From: Mogibacterium sp. | Lineage (GTDB): Bacteria; Bacillota; Clostridia; Peptostreptococcales; Anaerovoracaceae | Direction: 5' to 3' | NCBI GenBank assembly: GCA_017512145.1 | Contig: JAFWHB010000022.1 | Span: forward strand, 62,001-126,000 | Length of the DNA: 64,000 nt | In this document: positions 8,915-17,631 of the stretch, one piece after another | Numbering within the stretch: the first letter of the stretch is position 1 | How the letters are laid out: each line of letters opens with the position of its first letter | Program-made: the position numbers and the translations under genes | The notes under the pieces: model-generated | Database searches by the model: none | What the model was told of the DNA's origin: nothing | What the model saw: only the letters and a program-made list of their open reading frames with translations

Positions 8915-10504
8915 CTAAAGTCTTATAGTATTATCTGCGAATTTGCTGAGTCTCTCATTCAGCTCATCAAGTGTGGCGGAATACATGCGAGTCTCATCAT
9001 CAAAGCTCTCTTCGATCTCGTAATTATTGGACACGATGACAAGATTCCTTACCTGCTCCGACAGATGCCTTATATCTCTGTAAAGACGTTCTGTCAGTTC
9101 CTCAGGTTCTGAATGCCTTACGAAGAGCTCATTAGCGACAAGGTTGGATACACATTCGAGAAGAACAGTCATATCCTGAAGCTGCACTTTCCCGTCCTTG
9201 CCAAGTCCTGCGACTGCGTCACATATATCATAAGGTGATTCTATTGTCCTGAAGCCCTTGCCGGCTCTGAGCCTGCGGTGACGCTCGACACGTTCCCTGC
9301 CTTCATCTCCGTAAGGGATCATCGTAGCTATATATATCCTTTCATCCGGATCAGATATCTCTGTTACCATTTTCTCTGCCATGGCTGACTTGCCGCTGTC
9401 AGGATATCCGATTATGAGAGTTATGATCCGGCCTTCAGGATTTGCCTCATAGTCAAAGTACTGTTCTACAGTTGTCTCCCTGAAGCTGAGACCGTCTGAG
9501 TAAAGTGACAGTGCTGTATCGAGAAGAGGCATCAGCATGACTGCTCCTGTTCCTTCTCCAAGTGCCAGCATTCCGTCTATTACCGGCTCGAGACCAAGGA
9601 TATCAAGGATGAACTTCATTCCCGGCTCTTTGCCGATATGAGATGCGATCATGTAGTTCCTTGTTCCCGGGGCCAGTCTCTCTGCAACCAGAGCAGCAAC
9701 TGCACTAATGAATCCATCAATAATAACAGGTATATGAAAAATAGCTCCTCCGATGAAGACACCTGCCATGCCTGCAATATCAAGGCCTCCCATGCAGGCG
9801 AGCATCTCTGATGTGTATTCAGGGCTCTCTATGTCCTCGTCATCAGCAACGCAGTATCTGTCCAGGGCATCCTGAATGACTTTGATCTTCCTCTTGAGTC
9901 CTGCTGTGCTGAGACCTGCACCACGTCCTGTGACCTCTGATGCATCCAGTCCGAGCAGGGCTGCTGCAAGTGCTGAACTTGTCGTAGTGTTGCCTATTCC
10001 CATCTCGCCGGTAGCGAGCAGCTTGTAACCTCTCGCACTACAGTCAGCAACAACATCTATCCCTGCATCAATAGCCTGCATGCATTCATCTTCTGTCATT
10101 GCAGGTTCGACAGCAAAGTTCCTCGTACCCTTCATTACCTTGCGGTCAAGTACTCCGCGGGGACTGCCTTCCATATTGATACCGACATCGACAGGTATGG
10201 TGTCGGCCCTGGCTACTCTTGCCATTTTGCATACGGAGCTCTCGCCTCTTCCCATCCATTCTGCGACAGCTGCTGTGACGTCCTGTCCCGACTGGCTGAT
10301 TCCTTCAGCAACAACACCATTATCCGCACACATCATGATGACGGCGCGTTTTCTGATATCTATATCAACAGAATCATGTATCGCACCGATGCGTGCTGTT
10401 ATATCCTCGAATCTGCCCAGACTGTTCAGCGGCTTGGCGACACTGTCCCATCTTGAGCGTATCTCTTCGTATCTTTCTGTATTAAATGGATCGATTCTTA
10501 TCAA
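8915..10504 (-). CDS. CobT-CobU fusion (DMB phosphoribosyltransferase + CobU-like kinase domain)
   Basis: 529 residues in one frame. Residues about 1-345 are CobT (nicotinate-nucleotide:DMB phosphoribosyltransferase), with [10 protein letters not shown] at the start, [15 protein letters not shown], and the [11 protein letters not shown] block that carries the catalytic Glu. From about residue 356 a P-loop protein begins ([16 protein letters not shown]), matching the adenosylcobinamide kinase/guanylyltransferase CobU: RHRRLRAG holds the His expected to carry GMP, and [14 protein letters not shown] follows. The end of the CobU half is aberrant. The usual NEVG..G.VP stretch after the last strand is replaced by [15 protein letters not shown]. 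The fusion would join activation of the lower ligand and of the corrinoid. Starts 4 bases inside cbiP. Confidence 0.9.
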   Translation of the reverse strand: MIRIDPFNTERYEEIRSRWDSVAKPLNSLGRFEDITARIGAIHDSVDIDIRKRAVIMMCADNGVVAEGISQSGQDVTAAVAEWMGRGESSVCKMARVARADTIPVDVGINMEGSPRGVLDRKVMKGTRNFAVEPAMTEDECMQAIDAGIDVVADCSARGYKLLATGEMGIGNTTTSSALAAALLGLDASEVTGRGAGLSTAGLKRKIKVIQDALDRYCVADDEDIESPEYTSEMLACMGGLDIAGMAGVFIGGAIFHIPVIIDGFISAVAALVAERLAPGTRNYMIASHIGKEPGMKFILDILGLEPVIDGMLALGEGTGAVMLMPLLDTALSLYSDGLSFRETTVEQYFDYEANPEGRIITLIIGYPDSGKSAMAEKMVTEISDPDERIYIATMIPYGDEGRERVERHRRLRAGKGFRTIESPYDICDAVAGLGKDGKVQLQDMTVLLECVSNLVANELFVRHSEPEELTERLYRDIRHLSEQVRNLVIVSNNYEIEESFDDETRMYSATLDELNERLSKFADNTIRL

Positions 10505-11988
10505 AATGCTGCCTCCCTTAGCATCCCATATATCTTATCCATGTCAAGATGTGCCCTCAGTATATCCGCAAGGCGGTCATATTCCTTCTCCTTGAAGTCT
10601 CTGTGATCCGAAACTTGGCCGGTAGTTAATTTAACGCCTTTTGACTTTGCAAGTGATCTGACTACTTCAGATGCTATCTCGCCACGGTCGAAAAATCCAT
10701 GTATATATGTCCCGTAAACATTCCCTGAGCACATTCCGGTGCCGCCTGATGTGAATTCTCTTCCATCAGCGTCTTCGCAGGCTGCTGTTCGTCCCATGTG
10801 GATCTCGTAGCCTTCTGTCTCAAGACCTGCAAGACCTGCAAGCAATCCCTCTGACGCTGTGATCGTTCCAATGAACTGCTCAGTCTTCTTGTCTCCTGCG
10901 AGCACTGTGCTGACCGGCAGCAGCCCCATTCCCGGGATGCAGCCTCCGCCTTCGACCCCGTCAGGATCAGACACCTCAAGTCCGAGCATCTGATAGCCTC
11001 CGCAAATGCCGAATACCGGCGTACCTTTGCCGGCAGACTCACAGACAGCATCTTCAAGACCGCTTTCCCTCAGCCACCTGAGATCTGCTATCGTACTCTT
11101 TGATCCCGGAATGATTATCATGTCAGGTTCACCAAGTTCTGATACCCTGCTAACATATCTTACTGAGACCTCAGGGAACTGCTCGAAAATATCCATATCA
11201 GAGAAATTCGAGATCTTAGGCAGTCTCATGACAGCAATGTCTATAAGCCCTCTGGCCTTCGATGTGAGTCTTTCAGACAGGGAATCCTCGTCTTCGACCT
11301 TGATATCCATATAAGGGACAATACCTGCAACCGGTATGCCGCCCTTCTCCTCCAGCATCTCTATACCACTGTCAAGAAGAGATGCATCGCCTCTGAATTT
11401 GTTGATAACAAGCCCGCCTATCCTGGCCTTCTCGCTCTCTTCGAGCAGCATTACCGTTCCGAGAAGCTGTGCAAAGACTCCGCCTCTGTCGATATCCCCG
11501 ACCAGAAGGACCGGAGCATCCACCATCTCAGCAAGCCCCATATTGACTATGTCATTCTCCTTGAGATTGATCTCCGCAGGTGAGCCTGCACCCTCGATCA
11601 CGATTATATCTGCCATATCCTCCAGCTTGCGGAAGGCTTCTTTGATGACTGGTATCAGCTGCGTCTTGAAGGCAAAGTAATCGCGGGCCTTCATATTGCC
11701 GATCGAGCGTCCGTTTACGATCACCTGTGAGCCCTCATCATCGGTAGGCTTGAGCAATATAGGATTCATGCAGACCATTGGCTCGATACCTGCCGCTTCT
11801 GCCTGCACGACCTGGGCTCTTCCCATTTCAAGGCCCTCCTTCGTTGCAAAGGAGTTAAGCGCCATATTCTGAGATTTGAACGGTGCGACTCTATATCCGT
11901 CCTGCCTGAATATCCGGCAAAGTCCTGCCGCAAGAAGGCTCTTGCCTGCATTGGACATTGTGCCCTGTATCATGATGACTTTAGACAT
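10501..11988 (-). CDS. cbiP: Cobyric acid synthase CbiP
   Basis: 495 residues, normal for CbiP/CobQ, the glutamine-dependent enzyme that amidates four corrin side chains. The N-terminal dethiobiotin-synthetase-like part has the ATP loop [14 protein letters not shown] and [10 protein letters not shown]. The middle contains [14 protein letters not shown] and [17 protein letters not shown]. The C-terminal class I glutaminase domain shows the nucleophile elbow [11 protein letters not shown] and a YIHGFFD His. It lies between the ABC importer ATPase (2 bases upstream) and the cobT-cobU fusion (4-base overlap). Confidence 0.96.
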   Translation of the reverse strand: MSKVIMIQGTMSNAGKSLLAAGLCRIFRQDGYRVAPFKSQNMALNSFATKEGLEMGRAQVVQAEAAGIEPMVCMNPILLKPTDDEGSQVIVNGRSIGNMKARDYFAFKTQLIPVIKEAFRKLEDMADIIVIEGAGSPAEINLKENDIVNMGLAEMVDAPVLLVGDIDRGGVFAQLLGTVMLLEESEKARIGGLVINKFRGDASLLDSGIEMLEEKGGIPVAGIVPYMDIKVEDEDSLSERLTSKARGLIDIAVMRLPKISNFSDMDIFEQFPEVSVRYVSRVSELGEPDMIIIPGSKSTIADLRWLRESGLEDAVCESAGKGTPVFGICGGYQMLGLEVSDPDGVEGGGCIPGMGLLPVSTVLAGDKKTEQFIGTITASEGLLAGLAGLETEGYEIHMGRTAACEDADGREFTSGGTGMCSGNVYGTYIHGFFDRGEIASEVVRSLAKSKGVKLTTGQVSDHRDFKEKEYDRLADILRAHLDMDKIYGMLREAAF

Positions 11989-11990
11989 TG

Positions 11991-12773
11991 TTATTTCCTT
12001 ATACTATCCAGAAATGCTGAGTACAGCTCAGTTATCCGACCCGGCTCCATTCCATACAGTCTGCTGACGGCCTCATCGGTGAACACTTCATCAGGTGAAC
12101 CTGTCATCTCGATCCGTCCTTCTGAGGAGATGCAAATGACTTTGTCTGCTGTCATGTGCGCAAGCTCCAGTTCATGCATCGACATGATGACACCGATGTT
12201 ACGCTCTCTGACAAGCTTTCTCAGTAGGTCCAGGAATTCCAGCTTGTGCCTTATATCCAGATATGATGTCGGCTCATCAAGAATCATTATCTCCGGCTCC
12301 TGGCATATCGCCCTCGCCAGCAGTACTCTCTGCCTCTGCCCGTCGCTGATCTGATGATAGTCACGGTTTGCCAGCTCCGATACATGTACAAGCTCCATGG
12401 ATTCATTGACGATCCGCCTGTCATCTGCTGACAGAATTCCAAGCCGGCCTGTATATGGATATCTGCCAAGAGATACTACCTCTTCGCATGTCATCCTCTC
12501 ACTTGAGATGCGCTCTGTCAGCATCACTGACTGCATCTTAGCGATTTCATTCTGAGTGTATGAAGAGCGCTCTCTGTCACTTATGAATATAGTTCCGCCG
12601 AGTGGCTCGAGCTGTCCTGCTATGGTCTTGAGGACTGTTGATTTGCCGGCGCCATTAGGTCCGATCAGAGTGACTATCTCTCCTCTTCTTATATCTATCT
12701 CAACACCGTGTACAACAGCCTTATTGTCATATCCGGTGTCAAGGGTCTTGGTTCTTAATACTGATCCTGCCAT
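11991..12773 (-). CDS. ABC importer ATPase, BtuD/FecE-like (corrinoid or metal-chelate uptake)
   Basis: 260 residues from the ATG at 12773, which has an AAGGCGG ribosome site 6 bases upstream; a longer frame to 12815 enters the permease gene. Walker A is [10 protein letters not shown], the signature is [14 protein letters not shown], Walker B is [13 protein letters not shown], and the switch His lies in MSMHELELA. The type matches ATPases of FecCD/BtuC importers. It starts one base after the permease stop and is cotranscribed with cobalamin synthesis genes under a cobalamin riboswitch. A corrinoid (or cobinamide) substrate is therefore likely but not proven by sequence; heme or siderophore are alternatives given the neighbouring lipoprotein. 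Confidence 0.85.
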   Translation of the reverse strand: MAGSVLRTKTLDTGYDNKAVVHGVEIDIRRGEIVTLIGPNGAGKSTVLKTIAGQLEPLGGTIFISDRERSSYTQNEIAKMQSVMLTERISSERMTCEEVVSLGRYPYTGRLGILSADDRRIVNESMELVHVSELANRDYHQISDGQRQRVLLARAICQEPEIMILDEPTSYLDIRHKLEFLDLLRKLVRERNIGVIMSMHELELAHMTADKVICISSEGRIEMTGSPDEVFTDEAVSRLYGMEPGRITELYSAFLDSIRK

Positions 12774-12774
12774 G

Positions 12775-13794
12775 TTACCGCCTTGCCTTTCTATCGAGCA
12801 ACATGAAAATGACAACTGGTGCTCCGAATACGGCTGTCATAGTGCTGATGCTCATCTCTGTAGGGGCAAAAAGGTTCCTTGCCAGAAGGTCGCAGAACAG
12901 GCAGAACACAGCGCCTCCGAGGAAGCACTGCGGCACCATGACTATCGGCTTTGACGTCCCGGTTATCGACCTTATGAGGTGCGGTACTGCAATGCCGACA
13001 AATGAGATCGGTCCGGCAAAGGCTGTTACAGTCGCGGAGAGCAGACTCGAAAGTGTGATCAGCCCGATCCGGAAGGATCTTATATTGACACCAACGCTCC
13101 TTGCATACTGTTCTCCCATCTGGAAAGCTGTCATCGGCTTGGAAAGCATGAATGCAGCGGCGACACCAATAACTACTGCGATGGTAAGTGTCCTTACATT
13201 ATCCCAGCTGACTGCGGAGAAGCTGCCCATAGACCAGTTGTGAAGGTTGACTATGTTGGAATCGTCTGCGAAGGTAACCAGGAATTCTGTGATCGCAGAG
13301 CATATGTATCCTACCATGACTCCGCATACTATGAGTACTGCCATGCTCCTTATTCTGCGGGAAATCAGCAGAATAACAGCAGTTACCGCAACTGAACCAG
13401 CAAAGGCTGCGATTATCATCATAAATGAACTCGTCATCAGTCCCCTGCTCATTGCGAATATCATGGCAACAGCAACACAGAACTTAGCTCCGGATGAGAT
13501 TCCAAGTATATATGGGCCGGCAATCGGATTGGCAAAGAATGTCTGCAGCAGGAATCCTGATACGGCAAGCGCGCCACCGAGGAATAACGCTGCTGCGATC
13601 CTCGGCATCCTGATATCCCACACTATCTTGCCGAATTTGGTAGCTGTATCGTGGGAGAAGAGTATTCTGACTGCCTCTCCTGCGCTCACTGATGAACTGC
13701 CCATGAGGATATTGCCAAGAATAAGCACGACAAGGAGCAGTGCGAGCACTGCGTAAGTGATACTGATTCTTGTCCTGCTTCTTTCAGATACCAT
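12775..13794 (-). CDS. ABC importer permease, BtuC/FecCD family
   Basis: 339 residues from ATG at 13794, chosen because it lies just outside the binding-protein gene; an ATG at 13842 would add 16 hydrophilic residues inside that gene. The protein is almost entirely hydrophobic helices and has the FecCD hallmarks: RMPRIAAALFLGGALAVSGFLLQ, NPIAGPYILGISSGA, ARSVGVNI, and FVGIAVPHLIRSITG near the C-terminus. Family members form dimeric channels of about 20 helices for vitamin B12 or iron chelates. Sits between the binding protein and ATPase of the same transporter. Confidence 0.86.
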   Translation of the reverse strand: MVSERSRTRISITYAVLALLLVVLILGNILMGSSSVSAGEAVRILFSHDTATKFGKIVWDIRMPRIAAALFLGGALAVSGFLLQTFFANPIAGPYILGISSGAKFCVAVAMIFAMSRGLMTSSFMMIIAAFAGSVAVTAVILLISRRIRSMAVLIVCGVMVGYICSAITEFLVTFADDSNIVNLHNWSMGSFSAVSWDNVRTLTIAVVIGVAAAFMLSKPMTAFQMGEQYARSVGVNIRSFRIGLITLSSLLSATVTAFAGPISFVGIAVPHLIRSITGTSKPIVMVPQCFLGGAVFCLFCDLLARNLFAPTEMSISTMTAVFGAPVVIFMLLDRKARR

Positions 13795-13804
13795 AGTGGT
13801 TGTA

Positions 13805-14965
13805 TTACTTGAGGAGATGGAAGTATTCCATGCCCTCGTCATCCTCTGCTCCTGCGAAAATACGGTTCATCTCGGCTGTCATGTCGGCAACACCTGTGGT
13901 CTTCTGGAAGGTGCTGGCCTCAGTGCACCAGACTTTACCATTCCGGACAGCAGTGAAATCTTCGAACTTGCCTGACAGTTCTGTCAGATCGCTGATGCTT
14001 TCAAGACCACCCTCGATGGTGCTGTTGTAGATGAGTATATCAGCTTCTGATGCTTTATCATAGAACGCCTCCATCTGCATGTTCATGGTGGAAAGCGCAT
14101 TCTCTTCTTCCTCTGTGATACCGTCAAGTGCATAGCTGCCGCCGGCGGCCTCTATCATCTTAGTAACATAGTCTCCTGGCTTGCGTACTACTACAGATCC
14201 ATTTGAGTTAACGGAGAAAAATGCTACTGATGGGCTATCCTGGACTGAAGCTGTGTCTACAGACTTGTATTTGTCTTCTGCTTCATTGAAGAAAGATTCT
14301 GCTTCCTGGCTCTTTCCGAGCAGAAGTCCGTACAGCTTGATCCACTCCAGTCTGCCGAGCGGATCTGCTTCATAACTTGATCTCTCCACCAGGACAGGTA
14401 TCCCAAGCTCTTCTATAGCTTCCTTGACCTGCGGGCTGTGGTATATCATGGTGGACTCTATCGCAAGATCTGCATCTCCTTCGAGCAAAGCCTCATAGTC
14501 AGGTGCCCGGTATTTACCTATGTACTGTATCGTGCCTTTTTCTACAAGGCTGCGGAACTTGTCTATCGCCCAGTCCTTATCCTGCGTGCTTGTCATCACG
14601 ACGCTGTCAAGAGCGCCTGCAGCATCAATAAGGTCCATCGCAGATGAAGCTGCAAGGTATACTGAGTGAGCAGGTGCACATATGAGAGTCATCTCACCTA
14701 TCTCCTCATCAGGAAGCCACTCCGGCAGCTCATCCGAGCCTTCAATGACAAGATATCTGAGCCCGTCTTCTATATCGACTACAGCGATACCGTCCTCATA
14801 GTAATTCACATGGAACTGATTTGCATACTTAAGTTCCATTGTACCTATGAGATGTTCATCAAGTATGCTGTCCGCTCTTTCTGTATCTTTATCACTGCTG
14901 CAGCCTGCCATAAGAATCAGCAGCAGTGTTATTATCAATGTCAGTGTTATTCTCTTTCTGCGCAT
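13805..14965 (-). CDS. ABC importer substrate-binding lipoprotein
   Basis: 386 residues. A basic start and a hydrophobic helix end in the lipobox LMAGC (Cys about residue 22), so it should be anchored on the outer face of the membrane. The body fits the BtuF/FhuD class (PF01497-like): STQDKDWAIDKF, then YEALLEGDADLAIESTMIYH for the ligand pocket region, IPVLVERSSYEADPLGRLEWIKLYGLLLGK for the long connecting helix, and a C-terminal NGKVWCTEASTFQ. The N-terminal part before residue 110 diverges from canonical BtuF. Ligand unproven; cobalamin, cobinamide or a metalloporphyrin are the candidates from context. Confidence 0.8.
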   Translation of the reverse strand: MRRKRITLTLIITLLLILMAGCSSDKDTERADSILDEHLIGTMELKYANQFHVNYYEDGIAVVDIEDGLRYLVIEGSDELPEWLPDEEIGEMTLICAPAHSVYLAASSAMDLIDAAGALDSVVMTSTQDKDWAIDKFRSLVEKGTIQYIGKYRAPDYEALLEGDADLAIESTMIYHSPQVKEAIEELGIPVLVERSSYEADPLGRLEWIKLYGLLLGKSQEAESFFNEAEDKYKSVDTASVQDSPSVAFFSVNSNGSVVVRKPGDYVTKMIEAAGGSYALDGITEEEENALSTMNMQMEAFYDKASEADILIYNSTIEGGLESISDLTELSGKFEDFTAVRNGKVWCTEASTFQKTTGVADMTAEMNRIFAGAEDDEGMEYFHLLK

Positions 14966-15013
14966 TTTGTGTCTCTTTTCAGCTCCTTCGGATATTTCTT
15001 TCTTATACTAAGG

Positions 15014-15045
15014 CAGAGATCCCGCATATTCCAGCAGGATCTCTG
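15014..15045 (-). other. Hairpin between lipoprotein gene and binding-protein gene
   Basis: Inverted repeat CAGAGATCC (15014-15022) / GGATCTCTG (15037-15045) in the 94-base gap between the repeat lipoprotein gene and the ABC binding-protein gene. There is no T-run on the minus strand, so it looks like an mRNA processing or stability hairpin rather than a terminator. It is the largest gap inside this operon. Confidence 0.4.
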
Positions 15046-15059
15046 TCTGAATCTTGTGA

Positions 15060-15920
15060 TTATTTAACTGATGATGAGTCGAATGTAAGAGTATATTCGA
15101 TCTCATGCGGCTGGCTCATTGCTGTTGTATCAGCAATTACCGGCATAGGCTTATCGAAATACATAACAGGGATCTCGAATACTGAATTGCCATCTTCGTT
15201 CACAGGAAGATATTTCTCCCCATCTACCAGCATATAATCATAGTGAGGACTGCTCCACTCAATAACAGCAGTATAGCTGTCTCCGGATACCTTTATTACT
15301 GCCGGTGAAGTGATAGTAGCCTTGCCGGATCCTCCTTCAAGGGTCACTTCGGCACTATGCTCTCCATCAGCAATGTCAAGATCAGATGCCTTAGCAGAAT
15401 CTGCTACTTCTGACTCTGTATCAGTACCATTAATAACTGCTTTGATATCATCACCTGGAACCGGATCAGTTACCTTGACCTTGTGATCATACCAATTACC
15501 CTTGGCTCCCAGCAGAGCAAGGTCGAATTCCTCATCAAGTGCAGGTACAGGGACATCAAATCCATATACTTCATCTTCGTATCCGTCACTATATATGACT
15601 GTATCAGTTGTCGGCTCGAGCAGCTCCGCTCCGTCTTTAGCAGCATCCTCTGCCAGGCCCGGATAGAGGTTGACAATCTTCTTGGACTGAAGGCTGACAT
15701 GGATCATCATCTTCCCGTCACTGACGGTCAGTATGCCTCTGTCCTCGTTGGCCTCACTGACATGGAACATTGAGTTATCAGTCGTGAAAGTGGCTACATA
15801 AGTGCCATCCTCAATGCCCGGATCAGGAGTCTGCTGCGTGCTGCTGCATCCTGCCATGACCAGCATGAAAACAGCAAGCAGCACACACATTATAAATTTA
15901 GTGTAACTGGATCTATGCAT
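15060..15920 (-). CDS. Two-repeat surface lipoprotein, possible heme/tetrapyrrole-binding (NEAT/Shp-like)
   Basis: 286 residues with a signal helix ending in the lipobox VMAGC (Cys about residue 25). The mature part holds two similar beta-rich repeats of about 110 residues. The first begins EDGTYVATF and continues ILTVSDGKMMIHVSLQ. The second begins DGEHSAEVTLEGGSGKATI and continues DYMLVDGEKYLPV, FEIPVMYFDKPM and TAMSQPHEIEYTLTF. The second repeat's pattern resembles extracellular heme-binding folds of the Shp/NEAT type in Gram-positives; this is from memory of family patterns, not a search. It lies between an exported cobaltochelatase and an ABC importer, suggesting a surface relay for a tetrapyrrole or corrinoid. 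Confidence 0.6.
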   Translation of the reverse strand: MHRSSYTKFIMCVLLAVFMLVMAGCSSTQQTPDPGIEDGTYVATFTTDNSMFHVSEANEDRGILTVSDGKMMIHVSLQSKKIVNLYPGLAEDAAKDGAELLEPTTDTVIYSDGYEDEVYGFDVPVPALDEEFDLALLGAKGNWYDHKVKVTDPVPGDDIKAVINGTDTESEVADSAKASDLDIADGEHSAEVTLEGGSGKATITSPAVIKVSGDSYTAVIEWSSPHYDYMLVDGEKYLPVNEDGNSVFEIPVMYFDKPMPVIADTTAMSQPHEIEYTLTFDSSSVK

Positions 15921-15940
15921 TCTTCGTCCTTATCTTCCTG

Positions 15941-17170
15941 TTACTGAGAAATTGCCTCAGTTGTGTGAGCAACATAGATCTTCTGTACGTCAGAGATCCT
16001 TCCAAGGCCCTCGATCTGGCAGGTTACATTTTCAGCACCAAGTCCTGCTCCGGTATCAACAGGAGCATCTGCGCCTTCAACCTCGAATTCGCCACCATTG
16101 ACGAAGCCATAGTACCATGAGCCCTCTTCGTCTCCGGCCATGTCGTTATTAGCATGATCACCAGCTACTACCATCAGAGGTCTGAGAACGACCTTGGTAT
16201 ATCCTGCATCTTCAAGAGCCTTCTTGACTGCAGGGAAAGCAGTATCTTCAGGCTTGCCTTCTACAGTTCCGACGAATACGTTATTGTATCCGAGCTGCTT
16301 CATCTGTTCCTGCATCTGGTCATATGTTACGTTAGCTTCGTGAGAAGTTCCGTGTCCCATGAGTACGAATGCAGTTCCGTCTGCGGCAGCTGCCTCAAGT
16401 GAATCATAGCCGCTTTCTGCAACAGCTGCTGCTACTACGGCCTTTGCTGTTGCTTCCTTATCAGCATTGATAACAGATGCATCTTCACCAACAGTTCCGA
16501 GCAGTGGTTCAGCTACCTTGACTGTTTCGAAGCTGTCCTTATGATTCTCAAGTGCATCGATGAGCTCATCATATTCTGCACCATGCATCAGATGTGTAGG
16601 CTGAACAACAAGGTTCTTGACACCATTGTCTTCAGCTCTCTGAAGAGCCTGCTCTACGTTGTCGATCTTCTCTCCGTCACGAGCATATATATGATTGATA
16701 ATGATCTGAGCTGTGAATGCTCTTCTTACAGACCAGTCAGGGTTTGCTTCCTGAAGAGCTTTCTCAATTCCGCCTATGTCGTTGACACGGCTGTCATTGA
16801 AGGATGTTCCGAAGCTTACAACCAGAAGCTCATTCTCACCGATTTCATCCTGATTCAGCGGATCATCGAGTGATGCGTCACCTGTATCTCTGCCAAAGTA
16901 ATCAGGGCTGGCCTCTTCACCTTCTACCTGCTCCTTCTGCTCATCTGTAAGGGCATCCCATGCAGCCTTTGCAGCCTCGCACTGAGCATAGGTGTCGTCT
17001 GTGTACTCCTGAACATAGATAGCATCTATGAGAGCTGCGCACTCTGCAACAGGATCAGATGCAGCTTCTTCTTCAGGAGCTGCTTCCTGATTGCTTCCGC
17101 ATGCTGTCAGCAGCGAGAATGACAAGATCATAGAAAGTCCCAGTAACATAACCAATAACTTCTTCTTCAT
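15941..17170 (-). CDS. cbiK: Exported lipoprotein CbiK-type cobaltochelatase
   Basis: 409 residues. KKKLLVMLLG plus a hydrophobic helix and the lipobox LLTAC (Cys24) predict an outer-face lipoprotein. Residues about 40-85 form a short helical segment (AECAALIDAI..., AWDALTDEQKEQVE) like small extracellular helix bundles. From about residue 115 comes a complete CbiK chelatase: ELLVVSFGTSF, QPTHLMHGAEYD, VLMGHGTSHEAN, VGTVEGKPED and VVAGDHANNDMAGDE. The two His and the Glu of the last three motifs match the known metal-binding triad of CbiK. CbiK inserts cobalt into sirohydrochlorin in the cytoplasm; periplasmic CbiK forms are known in Desulfovibrio. First gene after the cobalamin riboswitch, with RBS AAAGGAG. 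Confidence 0.88.
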   Translation of the reverse strand: MKKKLLVMLLGLSMILSFSLLTACGSNQEAAPEEEAASDPVAECAALIDAIYVQEYTDDTYAQCEAAKAAWDALTDEQKEQVEGEEASPDYFGRDTGDASLDDPLNQDEIGENELLVVSFGTSFNDSRVNDIGGIEKALQEANPDWSVRRAFTAQIIINHIYARDGEKIDNVEQALQRAEDNGVKNLVVQPTHLMHGAEYDELIDALENHKDSFETVKVAEPLLGTVGEDASVINADKEATAKAVVAAAVAESGYDSLEAAAADGTAFVLMGHGTSHEANVTYDQMQEQMKQLGYNNVFVGTVEGKPEDTAFPAVKKALEDAGYTKVVLRPLMVVAGDHANNDMAGDEEGSWYYGFVNGGEFEVEGADAPVDTGAGLGAENVTCQIEGLGRISDVQKIYVAHTTEAISQ

Positions 17171-17339
17171 TTTCTTTCTCTCCTTTTACATTAAGAAAAT
17201 AGTTACGGCTTTTTCAAACTTAAAAAAAGCCTTCTTACTTCTCACGGTAAAAAGGTGACAGAAACTAGGAGCCTGGCTCCAATAAACTGTACGACCAATT
17301 CCACGTGATCTCGGAATCCTTCCGGACTGCCGGTTGCAC

Positions 17340-17562
17340 TGCTGGCAGTGGGCGGAAGTCTCCTGTACTAAAGTACCGGCAGGTCTCCTGGCTGAAGAAC
17401 ATATCATGTCGGTCCGCCTTCCCGGGATGCTTTGCACATCCCAGTGACATATTGGACTGACACGCTCTATCACAGTGACGGGATCGCGCGGGATTCTCAC
17501 CCGCTTCCCTATTCTCCCCGGCTGATAACGGGGCACCGGAACTTCATATTATTAATATTTCG
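17340..17562 (-). ncRNA. Cobalamin riboswitch
   Basis: Minus-strand leader of the cobalamin operon. Reading 5' to 3' it contains the conserved core blocks AATAGGGAAGC, GGTGAGAATCCCGCGC, CCCGTCACTGT, CACTGGG...CCCGGGAAGGC, and the B12 box AGCCAGGAGACCTGCC (17378-17393). These are the expected elements in the expected order. A peripheral arm with GGTACTTTAGTACAGG follows. The exported cbiK gene starts 170 bases further on. In between is a GGAGC/GCTCC mini-hairpin, then an imperfect GGCTTTTT/AAAAAGCC hairpin (about 17211-17235) without a clear U-run. Off-switch control by adenosylcobalamin of the genes to the left is expected from the class. Confidence 0.95.
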
Positions 17563-17582
17563 CAGTGCTAGAACATTGTAAC

Positions 17583-17612
17583 ATCGTAAGCAATGCCTTA
17601 GAACACGTTCAA
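17583..17612 (-). promoter_or_regulatory. Candidate promoter for the riboswitch-led operon
   Basis: On the minus strand, TTGAAC (17607-17612) is followed after 18 bases by TACGAT (17583-17588). The predicted start near 17575 is just upstream of the riboswitch. It lies in the 70-base gap after the second cbiK gene, in which no terminator hairpin is seen, so read-through from the metH-like/cbiK unit is also possible. Confidence 0.4.
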
Positions 17613-17631
17613 CTATAGAAAAATCTAATAG

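Noticed and set aside
17186..17536. Minus-strand frame of 116 residues before cbiK
   Set aside because: Coincides with the cobalamin riboswitch, which explains the sequence.
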